A DNA stretch of 29,919 nt, taken from NCBI GenBank assembly GCA_044223975.1, contig JBGALI010000031.1:1-29919 (forward strand), given 5' to 3'. Origin of the DNA: CAZCPB01 sp044223975 (lineage in GTDB: Bacteria > Planctomycetota > Phycisphaerae > Phycisphaerales > UBA1924). The notes under the pieces were generated by a model. The model saw nothing but the letters and a program-made list of their open reading frames with translations, had not been told where the DNA came from and searched no databases. Every line of letters begins with the position of its first letter. Position 1 is the first letter of the stretch. Both the position numbers and the translations under genes were made by a program. Of this stretch, positions 23,243 to 29,919 are shown one piece after another.

Positions 23243-23686
23243 TCAAGGCGCCGGCGTAAACGTCGCCCCATCGAGCACGTCGGCGCTCACGAGCTGCCCG
23301 GGCTGGAATTGCGCCGCCGACTGGCGGGGGTCCGTGAGCTCGCAGGCGATAGGGACGCCGGCGTTGACGGTGACGGTGTTCGCGGCCGCGTCGATAGAGA
23401 TCACGGTGCCCTGCACGCGCCGCGGGCGGCCGAAGACGGGCTCGACGTAGCGACCACCGGTGCCGACCACGTCCAGTCGGCGGGCCTTGACGCGAACGGT
23501 ACCGACCAGCCGCTTGCCGACGCCCGACGTGATCGGCGCGGTCGGGCGCAGGTGCATCTGGTAGCTGGTGTCGGGCACGGTGAAGACGATGTACGCGGGC
23601 TTGGTCGCCGTTTCGGCGACCACGTGATCGAGCAGTCCGCGCGCCAGGTGAGGGGCGATCTTGGAGGTCGGGGCGGGGGTGATCAT
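23243..23686 (-). CDS. hypothetical beta-rich protein
   Basis: 147 residues, no signal peptide or membrane segment. I do not recognise a named family. The sequence is mostly short strands (AYIVFTVPDTSYQMHL, RLVGTVRVKARRLDVV, RRVQGTVISIDAAANTVTVN) and ends with LVSADVLDGATF. The GTVISIDAAANTVTVNAG segment looks like an OB-fold-type or secretion-adaptor-like beta barrel, but that is only a pattern impression. It starts at ATG 23686 with TAACCT 5 bases upstream and no Shine-Dalgarno sequence. It lies between the GT41 gene and the glutamine amidotransferase on the same strand, with 75 bases before the GT41 start. Codon use is like its neighbours, which supports a real gene. Confidence 0.7.
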   Translation of the reverse strand: MITPAPTSKIAPHLARGLLDHVVAETATKPAYIVFTVPDTSYQMHLRPTAPITSGVGKRLVGTVRVKARRLDVVGTGGRYVEPVFGRPRRVQGTVISIDAAANTVTVNAGVPIACELTDPRQSAAQFQPGQLVSADVLDGATFTPAP

Positions 23687-23691
23687 GGCGA

Positions 23692-23697
23692 AGGTTA
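23692..23697 (-). promoter_or_regulatory. -10-like TAACCT before the hypothetical gene at 23686
   Basis: The context TAACCTTCGCCATG closely matches TACCCTTCTCCATG before obg, with the hexamer 5 bases from the ATG in both. Confidence 0.4.
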
Positions 23698-23749
23698 GGC
23701 GGAGCCGGGAAAAGACAATCCGGCCGGACGGCAGAACGGCGCCGACATC

Positions 23750-24415
23750 TCAGCGGTGGACCGCGGCGCTGTCAAGAAAGTTCCTGAGCAGGCGCGGGCC
23801 CTCGTCGGTCAGAAAACTCTCGGGGTGGAACTGCACCCCCTCGACGGGGAATCGGCCCGGCGCGGCGAACACGCGCCGGAGTCCCATGATCACCTTGCGC
23901 CTGTGGCCGTCGATGTGATCCTCGGTCCACGCCGAAACCTCCCACCCGTCCTCGCCGGGCCCGGGGGGGGGCGGGATCGTCTCCGGGAGCACGACCAGCG
24001 AGTGGTAGCGGGTCGCGGTGAATGGGTTGGAGAGGCCCGCGAAAATGCCGCGCCCGTCGTGGTGGATTGGGCTGGTCTTGCCGTGCATCTGGATCGCGTG
24101 CCGGGTGACCGTCATCGAGTTCGACGCGGCCAGGCACTGGTGGCCGAGGCAGACACCCAGCACGGGGATGCGCCCGGCAAAGTGCCGGATCATGTCCGAC
24201 GAGACCCCCGCCTCGCTCGGGGAGCACGGGCCGGGCGAAATGATGAGGTGGGTCGGACCGCGCCCGGAATCAAGGGCGTCGGCCTGCTCGGGCGTGATCT
24301 GGTCGTTGCGGGCTACGAGCATGCCCTTCCCGGGCTCGAGCGAGGGATCGAGCTCCCCCAGGCGCTGGACAAGGTTCCAGGTGAAGCTGTCGTAGTTGTC
24401 GATCAGGAGGATCAT
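23750..24415 (-). CDS. trpG: glutamine amidotransferase, anthranilate/aminodeoxychorismate synthase component II
   Basis: 221 residues, a class-I glutamine amidotransferase that supplies ammonia to chorismate-converting enzymes. It starts MILLIDNYDSFTWNLVQ, the signature of TrpG/PabA. The oxyanion and nucleophile segment is PVLGVCLGHQ (Cys89), and the rest of the triad is in VEGVQFHPES (His197, Glu199). Also typical are HLIISPGPCSPSEAG, MHGKTSPIHHDG and RYHSLVV. An insertion of about 15 residues (PETIPPPPGPGEDG) follows the RYHSL motif. Whether it serves tryptophan or folate synthesis cannot be told from the sequence, since no trpE or pabB is adjacent. ATG 24415 is chosen; TACCCT lies 10 bases upstream and there is no Shine-Dalgarno sequence. 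Confidence 0.93.
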   Translation of the reverse strand: MILLIDNYDSFTWNLVQRLGELDPSLEPGKGMLVARNDQITPEQADALDSGRGPTHLIISPGPCSPSEAGVSSDMIRHFAGRIPVLGVCLGHQCLAASNSMTVTRHAIQMHGKTSPIHHDGRGIFAGLSNPFTATRYHSLVVLPETIPPPPGPGEDGWEVSAWTEDHIDGHRRKVIMGLRRVFAAPGRFPVEGVQFHPESFLTDEGPRLLRNFLDSAAVHR

Positions 24416-24425
24416 TGATGGCAGA

Positions 24426-24431
24426 AGGGTA
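24426..24431 (-). promoter_or_regulatory. -10-like TACCCT before the glutamine amidotransferase
   Basis: TACCCT followed by TCT, 10 bases before the ATG at 24415; the same CTACCCTTCT string precedes obg. Confidence 0.4.
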
Positions 24432-24683
24432 GAACGATTCTGGCCGGGAGGGTTCCGGGGGATATCGGACCCCGCGCGACCTCCGGGCATGACGCCGGGG
24501 TAACTGCGGGGATTTCTTCGGTCTATTCCGCCGGATTGGTGGCGAAGCCCCTGATTCTGCCTCACTTTAACGCAGGCGCCTTTAGGGATGAAGAGCCGGG
24601 GTGGCTGTCGCCACGCCGCGGGCCGATCAGGCCGCGGAATCTGGGAGACCGCGCCGACATGACGGCGTCGCGGCGGGTTTACG

Positions 24684-26075
24684 TTGAAGACTCGGAGAGG
24701 GAACCATGGCCGCTATCGCACAACCGAACATCCGTTGGATTCTTGCAAGCGCCGCGCTCACGGCCTGCGCCATCGCATCCGTTGGATTCTCGCAAGCGCC
24801 GCGCTCACCGCCTGCGCCATCGTCGCCCCCGCCTCGGCGGACGTGGTGACCGACTGGAACGAGATCATGCTGCAGTCGGCCAAGAGCGCCGCGATTCCGC
24901 CGCCCAAGACGTCGCGGGCGTACGCCATGGTGCAGGGAGCGGTGTACGACGCCGTGAACAGCATCAGCCGCACGCACTACCAGTACAAGTTCATGGAGGC
25001 GCCCGCGGCCGGTGCTTCGAAGGAAGCGGCTGCGGCCGCGGCGGCGCACAGTGTTCTGGTCGGGCTGTTCCCCTCGCAGCAGGCCTCGCTTGACACGAAG
25101 CTCGCCAACACGCTGAACGCGCTCCCCGGCAGCGCGCAATCCAAGGCCGACGGCCAGGCGCTGGGCGCCTCGATCGGCACGAAGATGCTCGCCCTGCGGG
25201 CCAACGACCACTCCGGCGATGCTCAGTCGTACACCCCCAAGAACGGCCCCGGGTTCTGGCGGCCGTTCGACGGCGTGACGCCGGCCGTTCTGCCGCAGTG
25301 GGGCAACGTCACTCCGTTCGCGATGAACTCGGCAACGCAATTCCGCGGCACGGCGATGCCCCCGGCCCTGAACAGCCAGGCGTACGCGAACGCGGTGAAC
25401 GAGGTGAAGGCCATCGGCGCGGCTAACAGCGCCACGCGCACCGCCGACCAGACGAACATCGCCCTGTTCTGGGCCGATGGCGGCGGCACCGTCACTCCGC
25501 CGGGCCACTGGAACCGCATCGGCCAGACCGTGGGCACCCAGAAGGGCAACAGCGTGGAAGAGAACGCGCGCATGTTCGCCCTCCTCAACCTCGGCATGGC
25601 CGACGCGGCCATCAACTGCTGGAACGTCAAGTTCGAGACCGAGTTCTGGCGGCCCTTCGCGGCGATCCGCGAGGCCGACAGCGCCGGCAACGCCGCCATC
25701 GTCCAGGACCCGAGCTGGCTGCCCCTGATCACCACGCCCAACTTCCCGAGCTTTACGTCCGGGCACAGCACCTTCAGCGGCGCGGCGGCGACCATCCTGG
25801 GGAGCCTCTTTGGGGACAGCACGCCCTTCACCACGTCTTCGGAGGGCGTCGCCAACAGCCGCAGCTTCGGCAGCTTCAGCGAGGCGGCCAACGAGGCGGC
25901 GCTCAGCCGCCTCTACGGCGGCATCCACTACAGCTTCGACAATGCCGAAGGTTTGAACTGCGGGAACGCCATCGGGGAGTACGTGAGCGACAACTTCCTG
26001 ACCACCATCCCCGCGCCGGGCGCGCTCGGCGTGTTCGGCATGGGACTGGCGGCCGGGCTGCGCCGGCGCCGGTGA
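24684..26075 (+). CDS. PEP-CTERM vanadium-haloperoxidase/PAP2-type protein, start region disrupted by a 47-bp duplication
   Basis: About 430 mature residues with the full vanadium-haloperoxidase/acid-phosphatase signature: KFETEFWRP (KX6RP), PSFTSGHSTFSGAA (PSGH-type) and SRLYGGIHYSFD (SRX5HX3D). Such enzymes use vanadate to oxidise halides, or hydrolyse phosphate esters. The C-terminus IPAPGALGVFGMGLAAGLRR plus further Arg is a PEP-CTERM sorting signal. The frame is open only to a poor TTG at 24684; a TTG at 24735 would give a charged n-region and the signal helix IRWILASAALTACAIVAPASA. The well-formed start, ATG 24706 with AGAGGGA upstream, reads the first copy of a 47-bp duplication and stops at 24849. 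The gene may be switched off, or use a TTG start. A terminator follows. Confidence 0.8.
   Translation: MKTRRGNHGRYRTTEHPLDSCKRRAHGLRHRIRWILASAALTACAIVAPASADVVTDWNEIMLQSAKSAAIPPPKTSRAYAMVQGAVYDAVNSISRTHYQYKFMEAPAAGASKEAAAAAAAHSVLVGLFPSQQASLDTKLANTLNALPGSAQSKADGQALGASIGTKMLALRANDHSGDAQSYTPKNGPGFWRPFDGVTPAVLPQWGNVTPFAMNSATQFRGTAMPPALNSQAYANAVNEVKAIGAANSATRTADQTNIALFWADGGGTVTPPGHWNRIGQTVGTQKGNSVEENARMFALLNLGMADAAINCWNVKFETEFWRPFAAIREADSAGNAAIVQDPSWLPLITTPNFPSFTSGHSTFSGAAATILGSLFGDSTPFTTSSEGVANSRSFGSFSEAANEAALSRLYGGIHYSFDNAEGLNCGNAIGEYVSDNFLTTIPAPGALGVFGMGLAAGLRRRR
24706..24849 (+). other. 47-codon ATG frame truncated by the duplication (original start of the haloperoxidase gene)
   Basis: ATG 24706, preceded by GGAGAGGGA, encodes MAAIAQPNIRWILASAALTA and then, after entering the second repeat copy in the wrong frame, a Pro-rich tail ending at TGA 24847-24849. 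Deleting one 47-bp copy would join this ATG in frame to the mature protein with a standard signal peptide and an ASA cleavage site. Confidence 0.7.
24729..24822 (+). repeat. 47-bp tandem duplication in the signal-peptide region
   Basis: Copy one is 24729-24775 and copy two 24776-24822. They begin CATCCGTTGGATTCT and end TGCGCCATCG, and differ at just two positions (T/C at 16 and G/C at 34). 47 is not a multiple of three, so the second copy is read in another frame. Confidence 0.92.
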
Positions 26076-26121
26076 TCAATTCACTCTGATCGAGCGTGCG
26101 GGCCAGGACGGCCGGCGCTTT

Positions 26122-26166
26122 GGAGCGGGTCGCGCCGGAGGGGGCGCCCCGCTCCTTTTTCTTTTT
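26122..26166 (+). terminator. strong intrinsic terminator after the haloperoxidase gene
   Basis: GGAGCGGG (26122-26129) pairs with CCCGCTCC (26148-26155), with an inner GCGCC/GGCGC stem, followed by TTTTTCTTTTT. It begins 46 bases after the stop codon. Confidence 0.9.
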
Positions 26167-26198
26167 GGAACCTGATCGCGAGCGCGCGACGGCGCGGA

Positions 26199-27017
26199 TC
26201 ACGCGGCCTCGTCGCGGGCGTCGTGCGTCTCGGAGATCGTGCCCGCCACCCCGTCGCGCGTCACGTAGAAGAACTCCGGAGTGATCGGGTACGGCAGGCG
26301 CTTGTAGTCCTCCTCGACCCGGTCGTGAAGGCGCTTGAGGAATGGGCCGGGGCCGCTGGACAGCGCCACGAACATGTCGCGGGCCGGGGTCGCGACGTAG
26401 AAATCGCCGCCCAACTGCGGAGCGAGGCGGTCAAAGAGGCCGCTGAGCAGCAGGCGTGCCGCGTCGTACCCGTCGTGCTCCGAAAGGATGGCGGCCTTCC
26501 CGCCCTCCTTGCTCTCGACCACCTGGATCTCAAGCTCAGGGACGTATTGATCGAGATTGCCGCGGGCGATTTCGTCGAGGTCCTCGACGGTCAGGCCCCA
26601 TCGAACGATCTGTTCCGTCGTGATGCTCACGGTCATGTGCGGCAGGTCGGTCACGAACACGACCACTGTGCCGTTCACGTAGGGCACGTGCGCGACCATC
26701 TGCCGGTCGAGGTGCTCGAAGATGGTCTCGGGCTGGATGCGCGGCATGATCCGCGGGCGGGCAAAGTCCAGCGACATGGCCAGCATGTTCAGGGCGTCGC
26801 CGGAGAAGAGCTGGTCGAGGTAGTGCTTGACGATGTCGTCGGCACGCCCGGGCTCGTGGAGGACCATCCTGAACAGGTTCTCGAGGTCGAGCCGGCGGCC
26901 GTTCACCAGGAGTTCTCGCGGACCCACCAGGTCGATCGCGTACTCGGGGTGCAGCGACTTGAGCTGGGTTGCGACGTGCTCCGCGAACGCTTCGGGCTCG
27001 TGTGGGATGCCTGCCAT
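26199..27017 (-). CDS. DUF1444-family protein
   Basis: 272 residues, cytoplasmic. The sequence matches the DUF1444 (YtpQ-like) family pattern: an N-terminal ELLVNGRRLDLENLFRMV, the central IMPRIQPETIFE, MVAHVPYVNGTVVVFVTDLP, TVSITTEQIVRWGLTVEDLD and DEIARGNLDQ, then LEIQVV and FYVATPARDMFVAL. The biochemical role of this family is not known to me. ATG 27017 is preferred: GGAGAG lies 5 bases upstream; a GTG two codons earlier at 27023 is possible. A promoter candidate (TTGGCC and GATAGC, spacer 17) about 100 bases upstream would give a leader with a long hairpin. It converges on the terminator of the haloperoxidase gene and is divergent from acpP. Confidence 0.85.
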   Translation of the reverse strand: MAGIPHEPEAFAEHVATQLKSLHPEYAIDLVGPRELLVNGRRLDLENLFRMVLHEPGRADDIVKHYLDQLFSGDALNMLAMSLDFARPRIMPRIQPETIFEHLDRQMVAHVPYVNGTVVVFVTDLPHMTVSITTEQIVRWGLTVEDLDEIARGNLDQYVPELEIQVVESKEGGKAAILSEHDGYDAARLLLSGLFDRLAPQLGGDFYVATPARDMFVALSSGPGPFLKRLHDRVEEDYKRLPYPITPEFFYVTRDGVAGTISETHDARDEAA

Positions 27018-27051
27018 GGCCACTCTCTCCGTGTCAAATCCTGACGCGGAC

Positions 27052-27104
27052 GACGGCCGGAAGGGGAACGTTGCTCGTCCAGCGGCGGCAAACGTCCGGC
27101 CGTC
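27052..27104 (-). promoter_or_regulatory. structured leader candidate upstream of DUF1444
   Basis: GACGGCCGG (27052-27060) and CCGGCCGTC (27096-27104) form a perfect 9-bp stem. Inside, ACGTTGC pairs with GCAAACGT with a one-A bulge around a 13-base loop. It lies between the start codon and the candidate promoter at 27115-27143. Confidence 0.45.
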
Positions 27105-27114
27105 TCCGGGACGA

Positions 27115-27143
27115 GCTATCGTGAACTCCTACGCGGTGGCCAA
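27115..27143 (-). promoter_or_regulatory. candidate promoter for the DUF1444 gene
   Basis: On the leftward strand TTGGCC (27143 to 27138), a 17-base spacer and GATAGC (27120 to 27115). The hexamers are moderate matches (4 and 3 of 6), so this is tentative. Confidence 0.35.
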
Positions 27144-27506
27144 TGATCTGTTCGGGAAAGGCGCACGGGTGAAGGCCGGGGCGACGGTTGTGCCGCCCGG
27201 TCCGGTCGCGCGGGCACGTCCGGCAATCCGCACGTCCCATCACGACGGAGTATTCCGATTCCTTTCCCGCCCCGCGCCACACCGGCCGCACATCGAGCCC
27301 CCCACGCGGCCCGCGGCCTCCGCCGCGGGCCCCGGCGGAACGGCGACCCGCCCGGGGAAGTGAGGGGATCGGTTCCGGAACGGAAGCCGCGATCGGAAGC
27401 GCGAAAGTTTCGTCTGCTCCCCGAAGTCACCGCCGGGCCACACGGGCTTGGACACCCGGCAAGGGGCCATCCGGGCCGTCAGCGGCGGGGTTGCGATCCC
27501 ACCGAC

Positions 27507-27534
27507 TTGGCAGACTGGTCGCCGCGTGTATAAT
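27507..27534 (+). promoter_or_regulatory. sigma-70-type promoter of acpP
   Basis: TTGGCA (27507-27512), a 16-base spacer and a perfect TATAAT (27529-27534), 85 bases before the acpP start. It is the strongest promoter match in the window, as expected for a highly expressed gene. Confidence 0.8.
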
Positions 27535-27619
27535 GCCGACCGCTCGCCGGGCGATTCCGGCGGGGGGAAGTTCGTGGGCGGTTCGTACCACATGACCGAA
27601 AGTTGACGGGAGGCTCACC

Positions 27620-27868
27620 GTGACCGAGCAGGAAATCGAAGCCAAGGTGATCGAGATCGTGGCGGAGCAGATGGGCGCGGACAAGGCGAAGATCTCGCGT
27701 ACCACGAGCTTCGTGGACGACCTGAACGCCGACAGCCTCGACACCGTCGAGCTGGTCATGGAGTTCGAGGATGAGTTCGAGACCTCGATCCCCGACGAGC
27801 AGGCCGAGAAGATCAAGACGGTCGGCGAGGCCATTGATTTCATCAAGCAGGCCCACGGGGTCGAGTGA
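27620..27868 (+). CDS. acpP: acyl carrier protein
   Basis: 82 residues, strongly acidic. ACP carries growing acyl chains on a 4'-phosphopantetheine arm during fatty acid synthesis. The attachment site is Ser39 in DLNADSLDTVELVMEFEDEF; the four-helix pattern and the IDFI terminal helix are standard. Start is GTG 27620 with GGGAGG 6 bases upstream. It has a consensus-like promoter and a terminator-like hairpin behind it, then fabF on the same strand 118 bases on, the usual acpP-fabF order. No fabD, fabG or fabH is next to it here. Confidence 0.97.
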   Translation: MTEQEIEAKVIEIVAEQMGADKAKISRTTSFVDDLNADSLDTVELVMEFEDEFETSIPDEQAEKIKTVGEAIDFIKQAHGVE

Positions 27869-27940
27869 CCAGGCGCCACGTCCTATGGTCCTGAGCCGCT
27901 CCCGGCGGGCTCTCCCGGTCTGGGCCGCGTGACCGGCGAG

Positions 27941-27971
27941 CGCTCTCGAGGGCGTCGGATCGAGCGTTTTT
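27941..27971 (+). terminator. terminator-like hairpin between acpP and fabF
   Basis: CGCTC (27941-27945) pairs with GAGCG (27962-27966), followed directly by TTTTT. The stem is short, so partial read-through into fabF is likely; this would give more acpP than fabF transcript. Confidence 0.5.
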
Positions 27972-27986
27972 GGTGGGCGTACCCCA

Positions 27987-29279
27987 GTGACCAGCGATAA
28001 CCACACCCCCGGCCAGCGGCTCGTCATCACGGGCTTCGGCGCGCTCACCAACCTCGGGCACGATGCCAAGGCGACGTGGGACGCGATGCGCGAGGGGCGC
28101 AGCGGCATCGGACCCATCGAGGGCGAAGAGTTCAAACGCCACAGCGGTCACTGGTCCACGACCATCGCGGGCCAGATCCACGCCTGGGACCCTGCCAAGT
28201 CCGGCCTTGACTCGCGCGAGCTCAAGCGGGTCGACCGATTCACCGTGCTCGGGCTGGCCGCGGCAGCGGAAGCCGTGAAGCACTCGGGCATCGACTTTGC
28301 CCGTGAGGACACCGAGCGCTGCGGCGTCATCATCGGCTCCGGCGTCGGCGGCATCCGCACCATCGAAGAGGGCATGTGGAAGCTGCAGGAGAGCGGGCCC
28401 GACCGCATCAGCCCGTTCACCGTGCCGCGCCTCATGGCCAACGCCACGGCAGGAAACATCTCGATCAAGTACGGCCTGCGCGGCCCCGCGTCCACGCACG
28501 CCACCGCGTGCGCCAGCTCGGGGCACGCCATCGGCGACGCCATGCACGTGCTGCGCCGCGGCGAGGCGGATGTGATGATCGTGGGCGGCGCCGAGGCCGC
28601 CGTCAGCCCCCTGTGCATCGGCGCGTTCTCCTCGATGAAGGCCCTCTCGACGCGCAACGAGGACCCGACGCACGCCAGCCGACCGTTCGATCAGAACCGC
28701 GACGGGTTCGTGCTCGCCGAGGGCGCCGCGATGTTCGTGCTCGAGACCGAGGAGCACGCTAGGAAGCGCGGCGCAACGATCTACGCGGAACTCGTCGGCA
28801 CCGGCAACAGCTGCGACGCCACGCACATCACCGCCCCCGACGTCGAGGGCCAGGGCGCCGCCCGCTCCATGCGCTGGGCCCTCCGCGACGCCAAGCTGAG
28901 CGCCTCCGACATCGAGTACGTCAACGCCCACGGCACCTCAACCCCGCTGGGCGACAAGGCCGAGGTCGCGGCCGTGATGAGCATCTTCGGCGATCACGCC
29001 AGGAAGAGCGCCGGCGGCAAGCTCCTCATGAGCTCCACCAAGTCGATGACCGGCCACTGCCTTGGCGCCTCGGGCGCGGTCGAACTCGTCGCGTGCATCC
29101 ACGCCGTCCGCGACGGCGTCATCCCCCCCACCATCAACCTCGACCGCCCCGACGAGGGCTTCGACATCGACCTCGTCCCCCACCACGCCCGCGAACGCCG
29201 CACAAAGTACGCCATGAACAACACGTTCGGGTTCGGCGGGCACAACGTGACGTTGATCGTGGGACGCTTCGAGGGCTGA
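27987..29279 (+). CDS. fabF: beta-ketoacyl-ACP synthase II
   Basis: 430 residues, a complete condensing enzyme of fatty acid elongation that joins acyl groups to malonyl-ACP. The thiolase fold starts RLVITGFGALTNLG. The catalytic triad is Cys175 (STHATACASSGHAIGDA), His315 (YVNAHGTSTPLGDKAE) and His357 (STKSMTGHCLGASGAVE, with Lys352), as expected for KAS I/II. The end NNTFGFGGHNVTLIVGRF is also typical. Start is GTG 27987; no strong Shine-Dalgarno sequence is seen, and the next in-frame alternatives lie inside the conserved domain. It follows acpP in the same direction. Confidence 0.97.
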   Translation: MTSDNHTPGQRLVITGFGALTNLGHDAKATWDAMREGRSGIGPIEGEEFKRHSGHWSTTIAGQIHAWDPAKSGLDSRELKRVDRFTVLGLAAAAEAVKHSGIDFAREDTERCGVIIGSGVGGIRTIEEGMWKLQESGPDRISPFTVPRLMANATAGNISIKYGLRGPASTHATACASSGHAIGDAMHVLRRGEADVMIVGGAEAAVSPLCIGAFSSMKALSTRNEDPTHASRPFDQNRDGFVLAEGAAMFVLETEEHARKRGATIYAELVGTGNSCDATHITAPDVEGQGAARSMRWALRDAKLSASDIEYVNAHGTSTPLGDKAEVAAVMSIFGDHARKSAGGKLLMSSTKSMTGHCLGASGAVELVACIHAVRDGVIPPTINLDRPDEGFDIDLVPHHARERRTKYAMNNTFGFGGHNVTLIVGRFEG

Positions 29280-29406
29280 CGCGTCCCCGCGCGTGAAGAC
29301 CTCTTCATCGCCGGATAAGACCTGACCCTGTCACCACCGCGAATCGCCCTTCGGACTTGGCGCCGCCGCCGCGCGCTGCGCGACGTGCGCCGGTCCGGAA
29401 GGCCCC

Positions 29407-29919
29407 ATGCGCCGCCACGCCCCCAGCGCCGACGCCACCCGCGCACGACCCCGCGCGCGCCGATGGCGCGCCGTCCTGTGGTCCCTCCCCGCACTCGCCG
29501 CCGCCCTCCTCATCGCCCGCGCCGCCCTCCCCGGCTACCTCCGCGACTACGTCAACCGCGCCCTCAACCAGGGCCCCGAGTACCGCGGGCGCATCAGCGA
29601 AATCGACGTCCACCTCTGGCGCGGCGCGTACACCATCCGCGACCTCGCCGTCGTCAAAAACACCAACGCCGTCCCCGTGCCCTTCGTCGAGTGCCCGCGC
29701 ATCGACCTGGCCCTCGACTGGCACGCCCTCCTCCACGCCCAGGCACGCGGCCGGCTCCTGCTGGAAAAGCCCAAACTCCACTTCGTCGACGGCCCCTCCC
29801 CCGAGGAGACCCAGACCGGGGCCGACCAACCGTGGCTCGCCATCATCGATGGCCTCTTCCCTTTCCGCATCGACCGCGCCGAGGTCATGGACGGCCAGAT
29901 CCACTTCCATTCCTTCCAT
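29407..29919 (+). CDS. DUF748/AsmA-like membrane protein, C-terminus beyond window edge
   Basis: The first 171 residues of a larger protein. A basic, Arg-rich N-terminus is followed by a transmembrane helix (about 22-40, AVLWSLPALAAALLIARAAL) and then a beta-rich extracytoplasmic part: GRISEIDVHLWRGAYTIRDL, VPFVECPRIDLALDWHALLH, LLLEKPKLHFVDGPSPEETQ, LFPFRIDRAEVMDGQIHFH. This order is typical of DUF748 proteins, distant AsmA/TamB-like proteins anchored in the inner membrane and thought to act in envelope lipid or protein traffic. GGAAGG 4 bases before ATG 29407 supports the start. The reading frame runs open to the window end. Confidence 0.88.
   Translation, partial: MRRHAPSADATRARPRARRWRAVLWSLPALAAALLIARAALPGYLRDYVNRALNQGPEYRGRISEIDVHLWRGAYTIRDLAVVKNTNAVPVPFVECPRIDLALDWHALLHAQARGRLLLEKPKLHFVDGPSPEETQTGADQPWLAIIDGLFPFRIDRAEVMDGQIHFHSFH

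Larger units (their letters stand above)
27018..27619. other. 600-base gene-free region between DUF1444 and acpP
   Basis: No convincing gene is seen on either strand; the open frames are Pro/Arg/Ala-rich without recognisable motifs. It contains the acpP promoter, a structured element next to the DUF1444 gene (27052-27104), and a perfect GGCCCGCGG/CCGCGGGCC inverted repeat (27308-27331, 6-base loop) with no T-run. Confidence 0.6.

Noticed and set aside
24627..25928. 433-codon leftward frame over the haloperoxidase gene
   Set aside because: It is antisense to a gene with complete catalytic motifs and shows no recognisable domain.
27032..27037. TTGACA on the leftward strand before DUF1444
   Set aside because: It is a perfect -35 hexamer but lies only about 15 bases from the start codon, leaving no room for a -10.
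26827..27363. Rightward frame crossing into the acpP upstream region
   Set aside because: Its first part is antisense to DUF1444 and the rest is low-complexity Pro/Arg/Ala without a ribosome-binding site or motifs.
27843..28931. 362-codon leftward frame over fabF
   Set aside because: fabF on the other strand has all catalytic residues; this frame is its shadow.
1..29919. tRNA, rRNA, CRISPR array, insertion sequence or prophage
   Set aside because: A read of both strands found no cloverleaf with a TTCRA arm, no spaced direct repeats, and no transposase, integrase or phage motifs.

Overview
The window is very GC-rich and packed with short-gapped operons. It looks like a chromosomal segment of a planctomycete, most likely of the Phycisphaerae. 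The clues are a planctomycete-type ECF sigma factor next to a Ser/Thr kinase, a PEP-CTERM (PAPG...RRRR) exported protein, small conserved proteins typical of the phylum (an RPWLGVYF zinc-ribbon protein and an RYMLALVLVRKR protein), a GT41 TPR glycosyltransferase and lpxI for lipid A. The assignment is inference from gene content. No tRNA, rRNA, CRISPR array, insertion sequence or phage gene was recognised.

Layout. Positions 1-7531 hold a leftward run of seven genes: zinc-ribbon protein, conserved cytoplasmic protein, lipoprotein, RDD membrane protein, large TPR membrane protein, FlgN-like coiled-coil protein and a histidine kinase cut by the window edge. Several are joined by stop/start overlaps. 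Going right, 7615-10036 carries lpxI, an S4-less TlyA/FtsJ-like methyltransferase and a SnoaL-like protein. Leftward genes obg, a PilZ protein and a Fur-family regulator follow (10152-12385). Then come a rightward Tat-exported sugar-isomerase-like protein overlapping a prephenate dehydrogenase (12537-14200) and a small leftward SnoaL-like gene.

The most distinctive block is 14700-19940: ECF sigma factor, transmembrane kinase fused to a sulfatase-modifying-factor (FGE-like) domain, a lipoprotein and a Tat-exported tyrosinase/polyphenol oxidase with a plant-PPO-like C-terminal region. These look like one transcription unit and suggest a signalling module coupled to extracytoplasmic phenol oxidation. 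After it lie leftward sucC, a GT41 glycosyltransferase, a small unknown protein and a glutamine amidotransferase (trpG/pabA). A PEP-CTERM vanadium-haloperoxidase/PAP2-type protein follows, then a leftward DUF1444 protein. The right end carries acpP, fabF and the start of a DUF748/AsmA-like protein.

Three sequence-level signals stand out. First, a 47-bp tandem duplication inside the signal-peptide region of the PEP-CTERM haloperoxidase puts the well-formed ATG start out of frame with the mature protein; losing one copy would restore it. Second, a 48-base palindrome followed by TTTT sits inside the kinase-FGE gene exactly between two domains, like an in-frame palindromic insertion. Third, nine genes have a TANNNT-like -10 element only 5-10 bases before the start codon and no Shine-Dalgarno sequence, while other genes here have clear ones. 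This points to a mix of leaderless and SD-led translation. Short degenerate 8-bp tandem repeats and a cluster of GAA-loop hairpins complete the repeat content.
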